Counted from the stretch's first letter, positions 16,211 to 29,249 are shown. The stretch: 64,000 nucleotides of DNA from Typha latifolia (GCA_019914945.1 CM034102.1:13257501-13321500), one strand, 5' to 3'. A program made the numbers and translations. Notes: generated by a model from the letters alone, not told the origin.

Positions 16211-17690
16211 ACAATAGACTTAATATTTTTATTTTTATTATTGTAGAATTTACTAGTTCAAAATAAAGACGAAATCTCAATTGTATGCGAAATAAATAAT
16301 ATTTAAAAGAAGAGATAGAGGAGAGAGAAATCATCACAATTGTAGCTAAGATGATCGATATTTAAGAGAAGAGATAAATGAAAGAGAGGAAGAATCTCAA
16401 TTATAGCTGAAACGATGTGTAGTTAAGTGTTATCCAATCTAGGAGCAAAATGATACTTATGAGTTATTATTAGTTACTAGAATAAAGTAAGTTGTTGTTT
16501 AGTTACTATATCATAATAAAAAGGTTTATTCTAGAATAAGACTATTCCTATTCTAAAAGTACCGAGGGCTTATGTTTTTCATTAACACCACCAAGGAATG
16601 TGAGATTTTACATAATTTAGGTGGTCAATTTATACCAAAATAAAAAGATGAGTGTGCACATGTTTTCATAAGCAATAGTTTAGAGCATCTTAGTGTAATT
16701 ATGTCTTTGAAGAAAACATTTCTTATCCTAATCCTTTTGATCAAGTACCATATGAAAAATACTATAAGTACGCCTTTCTACCAAAAGAGATGCGAGAGCA
16801 CACCACATTAGTTAATGTTAACCCAAAAGTTGGACTTTTAAGAGACAAGCATGGGTGCATGCAATAACAACCATAATAGCTTAATATAAAAGATTAATGC
16901 CTCTCTAATCTTCTCCCATATCACTTGCAGATAAAAATATGCTGTAACACATGATAGAAATGATGAGCTGCATGAGACACATGTTATGGGATGAGTCTAA
17001 ATTCATGGTATCCTCCAAAGTCAAGATAATATACAGTGCAATCCATTAAGATTGGTTGGGACCGTCAACCATTATCAGAATTAGACTCAAAAATAAGAGA
17101 GAATAAAGCAGAACATAAAAGTAAAGATGATGAACAAACTAAGAAGTAAATATATTTATAAGTATGTTGAATACCATGCAAGAGTTTAGTTCCACGTTAG
17201 AAGATACTAACAGAAAACTCTCACCTAATAGCTTAAGCTTTACATTCACATGCGAGAGCTTAAGCTTTCCTGCAAAGTTTAATCCAGAGCAAATAAGGAG
17301 CAAATAGAGAGAATTTTTATGCATATACAGAGTTTGTGTGACAGAGAGTTCTAAAATAGGGCCACATGTAACACCATCAATCATTGGAATAAAGAGAGAA
17401 ACAAATGGATCTTATAAACCTTTTTAAGAATACTAATAGCATCACTTTCTCAACATAAAATAAAAAAAACAAATACTAATAACATCACAAAGTGGCCACA
17501 TAGGAGGACTCACTACTCTCCCACAATATATATACACCTCTATCACAGTTCATCATAAGAATATATAAACATGTACATATATGAATATATAATATCAGAG
17601 ACAACTGGCAATGATCATATAAATCCAGAGAAGATATAGTATATTAATATTGCAACATTAGCTGTCTGTTTCATGACTCTGAAATAGTGC
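16211..17690. other. Intergenic region upstream of the LHRLYR-motif gene
   Basis: AT-rich, with a terminus-like sequence around 16530-16570 (TTCTAGAATAAGACTATTCC) that may be the right end of a degraded element including the minisatellite. I see no coding exon. A TATATATATA motif near 17527 could belong to the promoter of the next gene. Confidence 0.35.
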
Positions 17691-18021
17691 TCCATAATTC
17701 TTTTTAAGTGATTATATAAACAAGTGGGCCTTCTTTAATTAGTTTTGTCCTTTCTTGGCACTGTCTGAAGAATCTTTCTCTAACTGAACTGCATTAGGCA
17801 AGGAACTGAATTTGTTTGGCAAGCTACCCATCAAGATATTCTTGTGACAGTATGTGAAGAATATCTTAAATTCCTATTCTGCTACATAGAACTTTGTTGC
17901 TTTTCCCATATAGAGCTTGGCCTAAGTGTGGATCTCTCTCAGGAGAGAGCAACTCCTCAAAGTTGCAGCTCTAGCTTCTGATTTCTCATAGCATAGAACT
18001 CATCTTAGAATCTCTCCCCAG

Positions 18022-18784
18022 GTGAGTAAAACTTATAGATCTTCTCTCTTTCTCCTTTCCTGAGTAATCTTTCAGAATTTTCTCTCTGTTTTGCTCTCTA
18101 ATGTGTTAAGTCAAATGGAGAGCATACAAGCTTGTGCCATGAGAGCTTTTACCGAAAACTTCAGCTCATAAGCATGTACTCATGAACTGTGAAAACTGCA
18201 GCATGAGGAAGTTGGTTTCCTTACAATTACATGGAGATCCATGGGTAATATGAAATCATTTGTCCAAGTCAACCATGTCTTATAGATTGTTAACAGAGTT
18301 TGTTGTGATTGATTCTGCCCATGAACGTATTCTGACACCAAAGATCCCCATTTAAGATGTCTCTTAACTATGTGTAATCCAAAATTATTCTCTTCGTGAA
18401 CTGCTTGCTTAGACTTCTGACTACCTCCATAAATTTGCTGTCAGCAGACAAACTTGCTAATTTTTTACATCTGATTTATTGTTTTAGATCAACCAATAGT
18501 TCCTGCATCTTTCCCCAGATCATAAATGATGAGATCTTTCTATATCAACATTTTTGAGCAAGTGAATACTATATGGCACATACCAGCCAACCTGATATCT
18601 AGTATACACTTTTGTATCAAAAATTTCCAGTTATGATGTCAAGGAAAGATGTTTGATGTAGGCATCCGATTCTCCACCATAAATTGGTCTTTTAACTCAT
18701 CCAGACTATACTATCATCATTGTCATTTGTTCACTATACCAGTATTGATCATATATCAATGACCTATAATCTGAATACATGCAG
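18022..18784 (+). other. Probable 5'UTR intron of the LHRLYR-motif gene
   Basis: A strong donor (CCCCAG then GTGAGTAAA) at 18022 and an acceptor (ACATGCAG) ending at 18784 flank sequence without a long frame upstream of the first coding exon. An intron in the leader is therefore likely. This is inferred from splice signals only. Confidence 0.4.
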
Positions 18785-18935
18785 GTTAAGGGGCCAAAGG
18801 AGGTAAAAGAATCTTATGGACATCAAAAATACACATAAGAAGAGATAGATGAATGTGATCGAGTGAATATTTCCTCTATTCCAGTATACAATATAACATC
18901 GACTGCAGATCAATCTGGATTGATTAAATAAAAAA

Positions 18936-19547
18936 ATGGAGAGATATCTAAACTACAACAAGGAATACATGAAGATGGGAATGTTAAAGCATGAAGAAAC
19001 ATTCCGTCAGCAGGTAAGTATCAGAGGTGTTTCATCATGTCTAAGTTGCTCAAAATTCTGGTAATTTTTTGCATGCTAACTTTAGGTGCAGGAACTCCAC
19101 CGTCTTTACCGCGTTCAGAGGCTACTAATGAGTGATATGTTGAATGGCAAGAGGCAGCAGGCATCTACAAACACCGAAACCGACGTTGGAACATGGAATG
19201 CAGAGAATGATACAAGTTTGAATCAACCATGTTATAATTACTCAGACAAGAGGAGGCCTCATGGGAGACTTGATCTTGAACTCCCAGCAGAAAAGTGTAT
19301 TGGAAAAGATGATAGAGTAGATGAAGAGAATGAATTAAAGCTAACACTAGCAACTGGAAGCAGCATAATTCAAAAGAGGAAGCAAGAGACTTCATTTAGT
19401 TCAGAATCTGGAACAAGCTTTTCTTCATCTTCAACTGAATCAGGCGGTCTCAAGTTGCACAGCTTTGATATTAATGAGGGCATGACGCAAGATGGATTAA
19501 TACATCCTCCTTGGCTCCACCAAAGTTTAAGTATGAACATGACATGA
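18936..19547 (+). CDS. Short DUF863-like protein with QVxELHRLYRxQ and EAR-like motifs
   Basis: Two exons (18936-19013 and 19086-19547) join in frame to 179 residues. The exon junction reconstitutes KHEETFRQQVQELHRLYRVQ followed by RLLM. This motif sits near the N-terminus of the large plant DUF863 proteins and of a set of short relatives. Two leucine-repeat motifs follow: LDLELP (residues 88-92 for LDLEL) and LKLTL (110-114). Both fit the LxLxL EAR consensus that recruits TOPLESS-type co-repressors. The remainder is low-complexity and rich in Ser and Glu, with no DNA-binding domain. The known family function is not established; a role in transcriptional repression is inferred only from the EAR-like motifs. 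Confidence 0.75.
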
Positions 19548-21072
19548 TAAAGTTCTTGGATAGGAGGCATGCCAAGTTGTGCGGATCAATTTGGTACAAG
19601 TCTTTATATATAAAGACTACAAATTAAATGTCAAATATTTAGAAAAATATTTAGCATTTCTTTAGTGACTTACAGTTTTGGAATTCTAAATCTCAGTCTC
19701 GAGAAGAAAATTAGAACTTACTTTCTCTCTCTATCTTGGGATTAGTGTTTCCGAATGCACATTCAATTGGCTAAAAAGGGGTTAAAACTTTTACAAACTT
19801 TAATGTAAAGTCTGTAGCCTAACTATCTCTCTTTTTTTCTCCTCTTTCTCTATACGTAAGAACTTTGAAAAATATTTTAACATTATTTACAGGGGATTAA
19901 AAAAGGCACCATTCACACAGAGACAGACAAAAAGAGTAAATCTTCTCTTAAAAAACAGGGCAAAAGCCCTAATACTTACAACGAGAGGAGGCAGAAAAGG
20001 AGTCAAAACAAATACGGGAGTCCGAGGGGTTCTCCTGAATAGGCATTGTATCTTCTCAATTATACTTTTCGATGAGGATCAACTTATTGCTGACAAATCT
20101 GTGAATCTGACTCTAGAACAAACTTCTCATTATTATGTTCAAATATTGCAGCAGTGCATAGGCTCCAAGGGCTTCTTAGACATGAAGACCTGAACAGAGT
20201 TGCACATTCTCCCTAATAAATATAACTGGGCCAAGCCCACTTCTTATCCACAAAAAAAATGTCTATTCATGAAAAAGAAAATATTAGTGAAATTTCTGCA
20301 ATCTCATGAATTGCCGCTAGTGATTCCATTAAAACAATAAAGATAAAACAAATAAGAGTAATAAAGAGGAAATCTAAGCAGTAAGAGCAACTTCAATTAT
20401 TTCATGCTGTTTGACATATTTTAAACTGGTTTTAGACCCCATTAGTCATCACAAATATTCTTATCAGGTTAGGTAGTTCCTTTCACTGACCAAGTGACTG
20501 GTGTTAGTCTTCAACCATAATCATAAGATATATCAACTATCAAGAATCATCACTTCCTTCTATTTATCCTCCAGACAGCTCTTTTGAGTTACCTCTAAGA
20601 TCCTTAGAATCAAAAGCAAAAGCAAGCATCATTGATAATAACAAAAGAAGAAGCGGCACTAGTGCACTTATAAACTTCTAAATGAAGCTACTTTATTTGC
20701 ACTCAATCAACAGGAAAGATGATGAAGATAACTGTATCAGCTTAAGTTTTATTATGGCCTTATATTGAAATACCTTGCCAGTCAGATATTTATTTCAAGA
20801 AAGAACATGTCGTACTCCATAAACATAAAGCAGAAATTCATCAACTGGTTCCTCATTGCTCATTTGATTTTGATAGCTCTAACTTGATAAGGTAGTCCAA
20901 ACAATAAAGGTGCTTAGATTCTTGAGAATTTATAAAATGAAAAACTGATACTATTGTGACATTCTTGATCTGTAGAAAAATTCAACTTCTCCAGAAAATG
21001 AATACAAAGTCAAGTCAATGCTGCTACTTGTATTGTTAGAGGTCACTCGGTTGATAATTTGGTCACGTGAAG
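19548..21072. other. Convergent spacer between the LHRLYR-motif gene and the Mpv17 gene
   Basis: The left end should be the 3'UTR of the plus-strand gene and the right end the 3'UTR of the minus-strand Mpv17 gene. The middle is AT-rich. No further coding exon was found. Confidence 0.45.
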
Positions 21073-21232
21073 CCATTGAGTTGTGCTCCTTCCAGCACTT
21101 GGTTTCTGTAAAGCTGCCATGTATGCGATTCAAATGGTGGGGCGATTATTCAGTCCAATGGAGTCAATCATCATCTGTGATCTTTTCCAGACTTGGTTTT
21201 GCTAAGCTTGCCATGTAGGTGATGTAAATGGT
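21073..21232 (-). repeat. Partial tandem duplication of the Mpv17 terminal exon
   Basis: The end of the last Mpv17 coding exon plus flank (21155-21232) recurs, diverged, immediately downstream at 21073-21138. On the minus strand both copies run from ACCATTT through TACATGGCA and AAACCAAGT to CTGGAA. The downstream copy has an in-frame stop and lies after the true stop codon, so it is a relic in the 3' region rather than coding. Confidence 0.7.
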
Positions 21233-24200
21233 CCAAAGAAATGAGAATGAATTGCTCACTAGTGGCTGGAAGGAGAATTTGTCTTAACCAATAGTAATAA
21301 GCATTAAAATTGATACAAGCAGATCACTCGATATTGAAAAGAACATCAGATTTTACCTGTAGACGGATGGGAATAAATTTGAAAGTGATAGATTTTACCT
21401 GTAGACGGATGGGAATAAATTTGAAAGTGATAAAGTCACACACAGGCCAGTACATAAGCCCACTTTTCAGTGCCGGTATCAAATCCCTCTTCAATCTGGC
21501 AATGATTTCAGCAATTGTTTCACCTAAGGTTGATACCAAATAAGAAACTAATGCGTGCAAAAAAAAAAGGAATATATATATATATATATATATATTGCTG
21601 ACATATTAGAGCGCATAAATTGCCATTTGGAAAAGCCAATAAGAGGAGCTTATCAATGCATAAATTTTGTTCAACCTAGAAAAATCGAGGGGTTTCTATC
21701 CAGCCTCTCATTTTCTATAGTGGATAAGTAGAGGCAATAAACCAAACGTCTCCGACAATTCTCCTTTTCACAATTTTCTACAATATATTCGGAATTTGAT
21801 GGAAAAAGAACATTTTCAACTTTATCCAAAGTAGTCATTGGATACACCTCAATTAAACATAATATTGGATATACTTAAGCACCAATAAAATCCCACCTAA
21901 TTAATCTATCTTTCTTCCCCCTTCTATATGGTGAGCAAACAGAGTGCAGGATTTCACATGCATCTACTGACTCTACATAGTATAATCACTTTTTATGATA
22001 GTTCAACAAAAATTACACAACAGCTTAGCAAATGAATGGCAAAAGAATCTGACATATTCTATGGTGCAAAATTTTCAAGACTCAATATAAAAGCATAACC
22101 CAAATCATCAATTTCATAAATGCACTATAAAGATGCAACTTGTTGAGTCCACATATTTTCTTATGAAATCCTATATCACTAGCACCAAACCAATTTTTCA
22201 CCAGCACTTCCATGTATTGGCTATTGGTTGCTAAATACCAACGAGTGCACTCATGTAGTCAGTGAAGAACGTAGAACAACTAGACCATTGTTTTCCCTTA
22301 CGTTCTTCTTTGCATGGTAACGTAGAATAACAGTGACTAGCTCAAAAGCTACATAACTTTTATGAGCAAAATCAAAGATTCTACAAAATTGAAAGACTTG
22401 AAAGTAGGTAATATAGCAAGTTCCAGAAAACCCAAAATTTAGATGCAATTCTGTGTAGAAATAGCACACTCAACTCTTAGGCCATTAGCTTGTTTTCCTC
22501 TGTTAGGGAAAATAATGGGAAGAGGGGGCTGAATGTTTAGCATGTTCATTTTCTCTACTGAAAATGGTTTTATTCATATAGATACAGCTAGCTGCCCCTA
22601 AAGACTTGTGTAAAAGCTTGGCTGTTGTAAAAGTTGTTCATGCTAAATGCAAAATTCTAATAAAGCTACCCGTGTGAAACTATCAATATAACATTATTAT
22701 TTTCTCTAATTAGTTCATGTGAAGTCTCAGTCTGCTTATGTTGCAGTGGAGGAAACAGATATTACCTTGAACTGCTGCATTTAGTGAGAAGAAAACTATG
22801 TTAATTATAGGCCCATAAATGGCTTGCCCAAGAAACATCTTCTTAAAGGTAGTGATTACATCCCGTTTTGGAAGAATTTTCGACACAAAATTAAACCATA
22901 GATGCAATGAAGGTCCTGAAATCAGCATCCCATAACCAGCCATACGCAGTGTTCTTATTAAATCAAGAGGATCATCAGGCCCAAATGTGATCATCTGATA
23001 AGAAATATACCATAGTCAGAGAGGAGAAAGTTCATGTGGAGAAACACCAGTTTTTAATATTTAAGTTTAAAAAAAATAGGGAAGTGTGGACCATGCATCA
23101 AATTTCTATTTTTAGCTAAATGGCATTCACTGTAAGTATAACTTAGACTTAATTTGCTATCTGACCACTTTTGCATATGAAGCATCTTCACAACAGAGTA
23201 ATCATACTCAGACTTGGAAAAATTCAGCTTAGATACTGAAAGTTCTACCGCTATGTAATTTCCTGATCTATATATAGCCCATTTGATAGTCGGCAGATCC
23301 AGACTTAGTACAAATCTGTACCAGATATTGGACCAGGTCAAATAGAAACAAACTCGACTAATTTAAGGTGCAAAGTTTCTATCTTTGCAATATACATGTA
23401 CAACTGCATCAAATCATACTATCTCATAAAATTCATAAGAATGAAGAAATGTAGTAGAATAAAACTGAAAGGTATCCCTGTAGAAAGAAGCCAAAAGTAA
23501 GACAAACATAAAAGAAACTCTAAGGGATATAATTAGTAAACAAAATTATACATGAAAAGATATTATAGCCTTGAACAAGAATATTATATATATATATATA
23601 TGAACTCTCTAGAAAGATAGATAGGCACATGTGCTTATATCTTTGTATTGTCTGTCTCAAAAATATCAGAGCTTCAAAAATCCATTTATAATTGGATATT
23701 GTGATTACAGACCACCTCCAATCCATTTAATAAACAAATACAACTTCTTTTTTAATCCATCAGATAATTTATTATTGATTATCCAGATCCTACTACACCC
23801 ACAGCAGTAAAATATTTCACATTCTGACAAGAACAACTCCGAAGAAGATCAAGCATTGTCTGATTCCACTACAATTACAAATGCATCTGGCATATGACTA
23901 AGAAGAAATCCTCTCACAGAAATACCAATCTAATGAAGTTGACTTGGTTCTATGATATCTGTCTTGCAACCTAAAATACCAGCCTCCAATCCTCCCAAAG
24001 AAATCCTCAAATTGCTCAGATAAAGATAATTGAAAGTATAATCAACATTAATGGAAAATAAAACAGGTGTACATTCATTATTTTTCTGCATTAATTTAGC
24101 ATAACTATTCGTTGGCCATCTATGATCCAACTTGATCCAGGACAAAATAATATTCTTATACAAGTCTATAGCATAGAATTGACAATTCAGATTTCTCTTT

Positions 24201-24896
24201 CTAGGTATATAAAAGGGTCAGATTTGGTTCAAGCAAGATACAAACATGAGCCCAATAAGAAACAATTTTGAATTCACTTTCTGGAGCTAAGAACAATGGC
24301 GTACTCAACATGATGGATACAACCTTATCCCGGTCTCAGCACTGTAAGCTACATGGAGAATATATAAAATAAGATGGCGATATACGGACTACGAAATGCA
24401 GCAAGAAGTTGTAACTTCCCACTTAGATGAAGTATCAACAAACAAACGCGCGTAATCCATACCTATTCAATTAAACCCTAACACAAGTAGCAGACTCAGA
24501 AACCACCGTTCCAATTACCTAGGAAGTCCAATTCCCCGATAAAAATCCAACTTTTACAAGAAAGATGGGATTTATAACGATAGAACAAACCTGGCACGAG
24601 ACATCTGCAGCCGTAAAGATGGCCCCGGCGGTGAGGCTCTTGGTGAGCACGGGCCGCGATTCGATCATGCGGAGGTACCACCCGACGAGCCCATTCCTGG
24701 TATTAGAAGTAGTAGTAGAAGAAGAAGAACAAATCGAAGAGGAGTAAATGGATGAGGAGGAGGGGTTCTTGGACTTTGAGGAGAAGAGATGGGATCGGAT
24801 GTAGGTTTCTGGGTACGGCGGCAAGGAATTGGAAAGGCGAGAGCGAAGGGAATGGTGGAGGAGGAGAGCTCGCGCTCTCTCGCCGCCGCCCCTCAT
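21164..24896 (-). CDS. Mpv17/PMP22 (PXMP2) family membrane protein
   Basis: The family comprises small four-helix proteins of the inner mitochondrial or peroxisomal membrane, thought to form channels. Four exons join in frame: 24591-24896, 22766-22994, 21399-21523 and 21164-21265, giving 253 residues. Residues 1-70 are rich in Ser and Arg with few acidic residues, like an organelle transit peptide. Family signatures follow: WYLRMIESRPVLTKSLTAG, RTLRMAGYGMLISGPSLHLW, FNFVSKILPKRDVITTFKK, YGPIINIVFFSLNA, MYWPVCDFITFKFIP and SNSFSFLWTIYITYMASL. The third exon is odd: its last 33 nt and its donor are duplicated in tandem. Use of the second donor (exon end 21357) would add 14 in-frame residues, VKSITFKFIPIRLQ. 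The gene is divergent from the mL43 gene. Confidence 0.9.
21348..21431 (-). repeat. Perfect 42-bp tandem duplication spanning a 5' splice site
   Basis: Positions 21348-21389 and 21390-21431 are identical 42-bp copies. Each holds the end of Mpv17 exon 3 (encoding ITFKFIPIRLQ) and the donor CAG then GTAAAATCT. Because 42 is divisible by 3 and the copy has no stop, both donors leave the frame intact. Confidence 0.95.
21572..21595. repeat. (TA)n microsatellite in Mpv17 intron 2
   Basis: An uninterrupted AT dinucleotide run just upstream (in the gene's sense) of the exon 3 acceptor. Confidence 0.9.
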
Positions 24897-25871
24897 TGCT
24901 CGTCTTAATTCTCTCTTCTTCTTTTTTTGCTTCTCTCCTCCTATCTACGCTCTATGGGGACGTGAAGTGGAGGTGAAGATCGGTTTGGATATTGGATTCG
25001 GACCGTTCTCACGTAGATCCGGAATTGATGTCCTTTCTTATACTTAGAAAATATAAATCATGGCTCAATTTATCTCTATATATTGTTTTTTATTTTTAAG
25101 TATCCAAATGGTCCTGTATATCTACCAATATGGGTTGAAATATTTTTCATCTAAATATATGTTCATGTATCATTATAGCATATAATATTATTAAAAAAAA
25201 TTTAAAAATTTATCAAAAATACTATACATTTTATTATAAGAGTATTTATATTTTTATCAAGCATCCTGCCGATCAAGATGCAAATAGGGGATTTTTGAGG
25301 GGCATAAAAGCAAAAGATCCAGTAAAAACCCACATAGAAACCCTAAACCCGTATCCGTTCGGATTCGGGCGGGTTGAGTTCGCATTTAAACTCACTCTTG
25401 CTATTCCCCTGGGACTGGGTTTAGTGGAACTTCCCCTTCTCTCTCACAACCAGGTAAAGATTTCTCCTGGAACTTCTCGTAATCTTTGATCTCTTAGCGT
25501 CAGCTTGGTGGTGTTAGTGGTTGCTCATTTCGCCCACCATTGCCATCGTATGTTCTCCACTTCGTCCTTCGATTTCAGTTCTTTTCTCTTTATGTTCCAT
25601 CTATCTGAAGGGGGTGAAAAAAAGTGTTTCTTTTCCTAAATCGACAAGTTTTACGGAATCTTTTGAAATGTTATCGATGCGGAAAATGTGAGATAAATTG
25701 GAGAACAATGTTTGCTTTGCTGGTCAAGTTACTACTTTGTGGTAGAAGCAATTGGTTAAGTACTTCCAATTTATTGGCATTTCAACTCTGTTGCAAAGTT
25801 GTTTAAATTCTTTTCTGTTGTGCAGAGTCGATTTTATTTACCTTCTTCCATTGTATGTTTTGAGCCTTGGG
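24897..25871. promoter_or_regulatory. Divergent promoter region of Mpv17 and mL43
   Basis: The two start codons face away from each other across about 975 bp. Near mL43 there is a telo-box array (AAACCCTAAACCC, 25338-25350), common in plant ribosomal-protein promoters. It is followed by a probable leader intron from a GTAAAG donor at 25454 to a TTGTGCAG acceptor ending at 25826. The stretch 25060-25260 is AT-rich and resembles the end of a MITE-like repeat. Confidence 0.5.
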
Positions 25872-28412
25872 ATGGCATTGAGAGGTGTTTGGCAACTTCA
25901 AAAGCTGGTAGTAAGCTATTGTGACTGGGGAGGAAGCAGCAGGGGAATCAGGTATATCTTCTATACTTTCGAAGTAAACGGACTTACAAATCATGAATGT
26001 CTATCCATCCAGGAAGAATTGCTTCTTAAAATTTATATACAATCTTAATTTTTGAAGGGCAATCACATTTTTATGTGTTTGAGCTGTACTTTCATTATAA
26101 ATAAGTTGGTATACATGTCAAAACAGCTGATTAAACATCCATGTACATGTCACATTTTAATGAATGGTATCATTAATTGAATCACACACTCGCTGTGGAG
26201 GTGATATGTAGAAGGCATAGTAAAAGGCGTTGCTGGAGGTTACAGTAGTCACCTTAGTATTTTTCTGACATTGTTCCCATTATCATTATCTCACGAGAAC
26301 TAACTGAAAATCCTATTTTTTAAAAACAATTGTCTTTTGGGATTTTGCAAATATTCACCTACATTTTACTTTCTGGAGGAAAGAAAACTCCTCCTTTGGA
26401 TTCATTCAATGATCGACTCAATTTTTTGGGTTATTTGCAAAAAGATTCATCCATTTAGTCCATACGGATGTCTATATATTTGATTATTTTTTACTTTATA
26501 CTCTCCCATTTTCCCAATTTACAAATTTAACCACTTGAAAGGGAATTAATTGAGCCATGCTTAATGGTTTCTTCATCCTCAACTCTCGTCTCTCATCTCA
26601 AGTCATCATATGTTGTGAGGTATGGTTACTTGGCTTTTATACACTAACACTGGCTCTTAGTAGCCAAGATTTTGAATGGGATATCTAAAGATAATATAGC
26701 TCTTATGACTCACTGAATGAAGTGCCAAAGTTAAAATTGTCCTAGTCTAGGTAACCAGATTTAATAATTAACCTATAGTTATCTTCCTTACCTATACCTG
26801 ATTACTGCATGTAGTTTAGCAGGTCTGACTTATAAATGTCATCCTTTTGCTCTTCACTCAATTGAGGATGTTTACATTGTTGGATCTACTTCTCTCTCTC
26901 TTGCAAACTAAGGTAAATAGTACTATTGTGTTAGTGTAAGATTGAAGGCAAAGAGTCATGAACCGTGGTGATTTTCTTTAGATTATGCCAATTTCACTAC
27001 GACAGTATATGTTAGTAACATAAATATCACTCTGATTGTTCTAAGGATGATCCATTATTCAGGCTTCAGAAAAAAAAAATATGGGCCACAAATTACAACA
27101 ACAGTATGTCATGTTTAATCAAGTAAACCTTATTCTGCAACTTTTTGATCACATGGTGGTAAAAATATTGATTTTCTTATTCTTATGATTCTCCATTAAC
27201 TATGACAAATGAACTTCAGAATTGTGAAACACACTAACAATAGATCAATGATCTTACAGATTTCTTGTCTAATTTCACCAATTTATAGACACTACAATAG
27301 CTTGTATGCAATGCATGTTTTAGTAAGCAGTAAGTGATGTAAGCAGTTAAGTGATGTTTGTGGCTTCGTGCTTCTTCTTGTGTATGACTTGCTATAAACT
27401 ATATAAGGGTTATGGCTTATATCTTGTATAAAAAATGAACATTCTATAGATACTTAGATGCTTACAGCTTATATAACAGGGCTTTTATGGAAACTCATGT
27501 ACCAGCATATAAGGCAAAGAATCCACAGCTAGAGGTTGTTGCAGAACTCATTCAGGGTCAGCATCCTCACTTAAAGGGCTTTTACAGTAAGATCTCTTTC
27601 TTTCTTCCTTTCATATATTATAGGGTTATAGCTTGGAAAGCTTATCATTTAAGTACTTGTTTTCTTGCAAAACCTTTAATGACTTAAGAAGGCTGCGGTT
27701 CTTGTTTAAGAATCCTCCACTAGCTGCTTAGTAGTTGTTACTAATCAGTGTCAAGTCGAATTTCACAACTCAGGACATTTTTGAAGGTCAATATGACTTA
27801 GGTTTTCAATTACTATCTGACTAATCTACTGGGTGGATATTGACTGCAGACAGCAAATTTAGAAACCTTGGTTTATGAAGGAAATAAGACAAGCAAAATT
27901 GCTGGTAGATTGTTCTCATGCCAAACAAATTTTTTATCACGTTCATATATTGGCTGCTTTGAGATAACTCCATTAATTTGTAATCTTACAAATTTTGAGC
28001 TTGTGAAATTGATATTCTTCACCCATAAAAATAGAAGACCAGAAAATATTTCTATCTGTTGAATTGTTTTTTGTGCTTTCCATTCTGTTTCAGCCTTTCA
28101 GGCTTTGCGTGTCAATATTTTGTCGTTCAGTTAGCTAATATGAACTTTTAATTCTTGTTGCTTGCAATAAAGGGAATGGAAGCATTATCACTTCAATTAT
28201 TGTTTGATCAAGATGAGCTTTTTTTTTTCTCAATTGCAGAAAATCATAACGAGCGGGTGGTCTGCGTGAAGAACTTAACACCAGAAGACATACTTTTGCA
28301 TGCAACCAGGCTAAGGAATGCTCTGGGAAGGAAGGTAGTGAAGCTGAGGACCAGGCATGTCACTAAACACCCTAGTTCCCAAGGGACATGGACAACTGCA
28401 CTCAAGTTCTGA
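25872..28412 (+). CDS. Mitochondrial large-subunit ribosomal protein mL43
   Basis: mL43 (family L51/S25/CI-B8) is a thioredoxin-fold protein of the mitochondrial 60S-type subunit. Three exons (25872-25951, 27480-27586, 28240-28412) join in frame to 119 residues. The start MALRGVWQLQKLVVSYCDWG is followed by GSSRGIRAFMETHVPAYKAK. Exon 2 carries NPQLEVVAELIQGQHPHLKG. Exon 3 carries NERVVCVKNLTPEDILLHAT and GRKVVKLRTRHVTKHPSSQG, ending WTTALKF. Length and order match plant homologues. No separate cleavable presequence is seen, as is usual for this protein. Both introns are GT-AG; intron 1 is about 1.5 kb. Confidence 0.92.
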
Positions 28413-29249
28413 ATGTGTTCGCTGAAACAGAAGTGCAAGGTTCCCGCAGACACTTCTTTTTCAAGCCTTAGTCTCATCTGCTGTACTCTAGCCATTGCAG
28501 CAGCTAACTGAACCTCCTCAGGTGCTCACCTCATGATACTTTGCTATCTTCAACCTGCTCTGCGGAATCGGCTGGCTGACCTTTCTGGGCTATTCTTTAG
28601 TGTTTTGGGCTCACATTGATTTGCGATTGCAATGAACTTTTTGGTTAAGTGTAACAAGCTTTGGGGAGCTTAAATGATGACAGAGTGCAAGATTTGGAAT
28701 CCTCTTGCTCAAATTTAGTTGGATTGTTATCATCGCGCATATGTTGAGACAAACAGCAAGCTTATTTTGCTTTATCTTTGATTAAAGCTCTGGTGTTGGG
28801 AGAGCTATGAAAACAATCGAACCCCAAATTTTGGACCTGCTTATATTTTTTTGATTTCTTGAGTTAACCCAGCTTGAGTGGAATTGAAGTTGATTGCTAA
28901 TATTCCGAAACATGAAACATCTCTGCAGGGTGTTGTGTGAAATGATCATGTGGAAATAATATTCTCTCTTACTTTACCAGCTAAAGAAAAGGAAACTCGG
29001 TGACTCAGCATTCAACTCTCATGTCTTCGAATCTTTTGCACAAATACTCTAAAAGACAAAAGAAAAAGGGAAAAATCCAACCAACTTGGTTGGCAATCCA
29101 ATTAAATCAATAACCTCTTCTATGCACTCAAGCCAAAAACATAACTATTATAAAAGATCTTACCACAGACCAAAAGAACCGACTCAAGTACAATTCCACA
29201 TACACTAACTTGTGATAGGCTTTGTCAGAGAATAAGAGAGTGATTAGTG
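28413..29249. other. 3' flank of mL43 and intergenic sequence
   Basis: The first few hundred bases are probably 3'UTR. No other gene is recognisable. Confidence 0.4.

Noticed and set aside
24752..25047. Plus-strand frames opposite the Mpv17 first exon
   Set aside because: Antisense shadows of the transit-peptide-like region of Mpv17.
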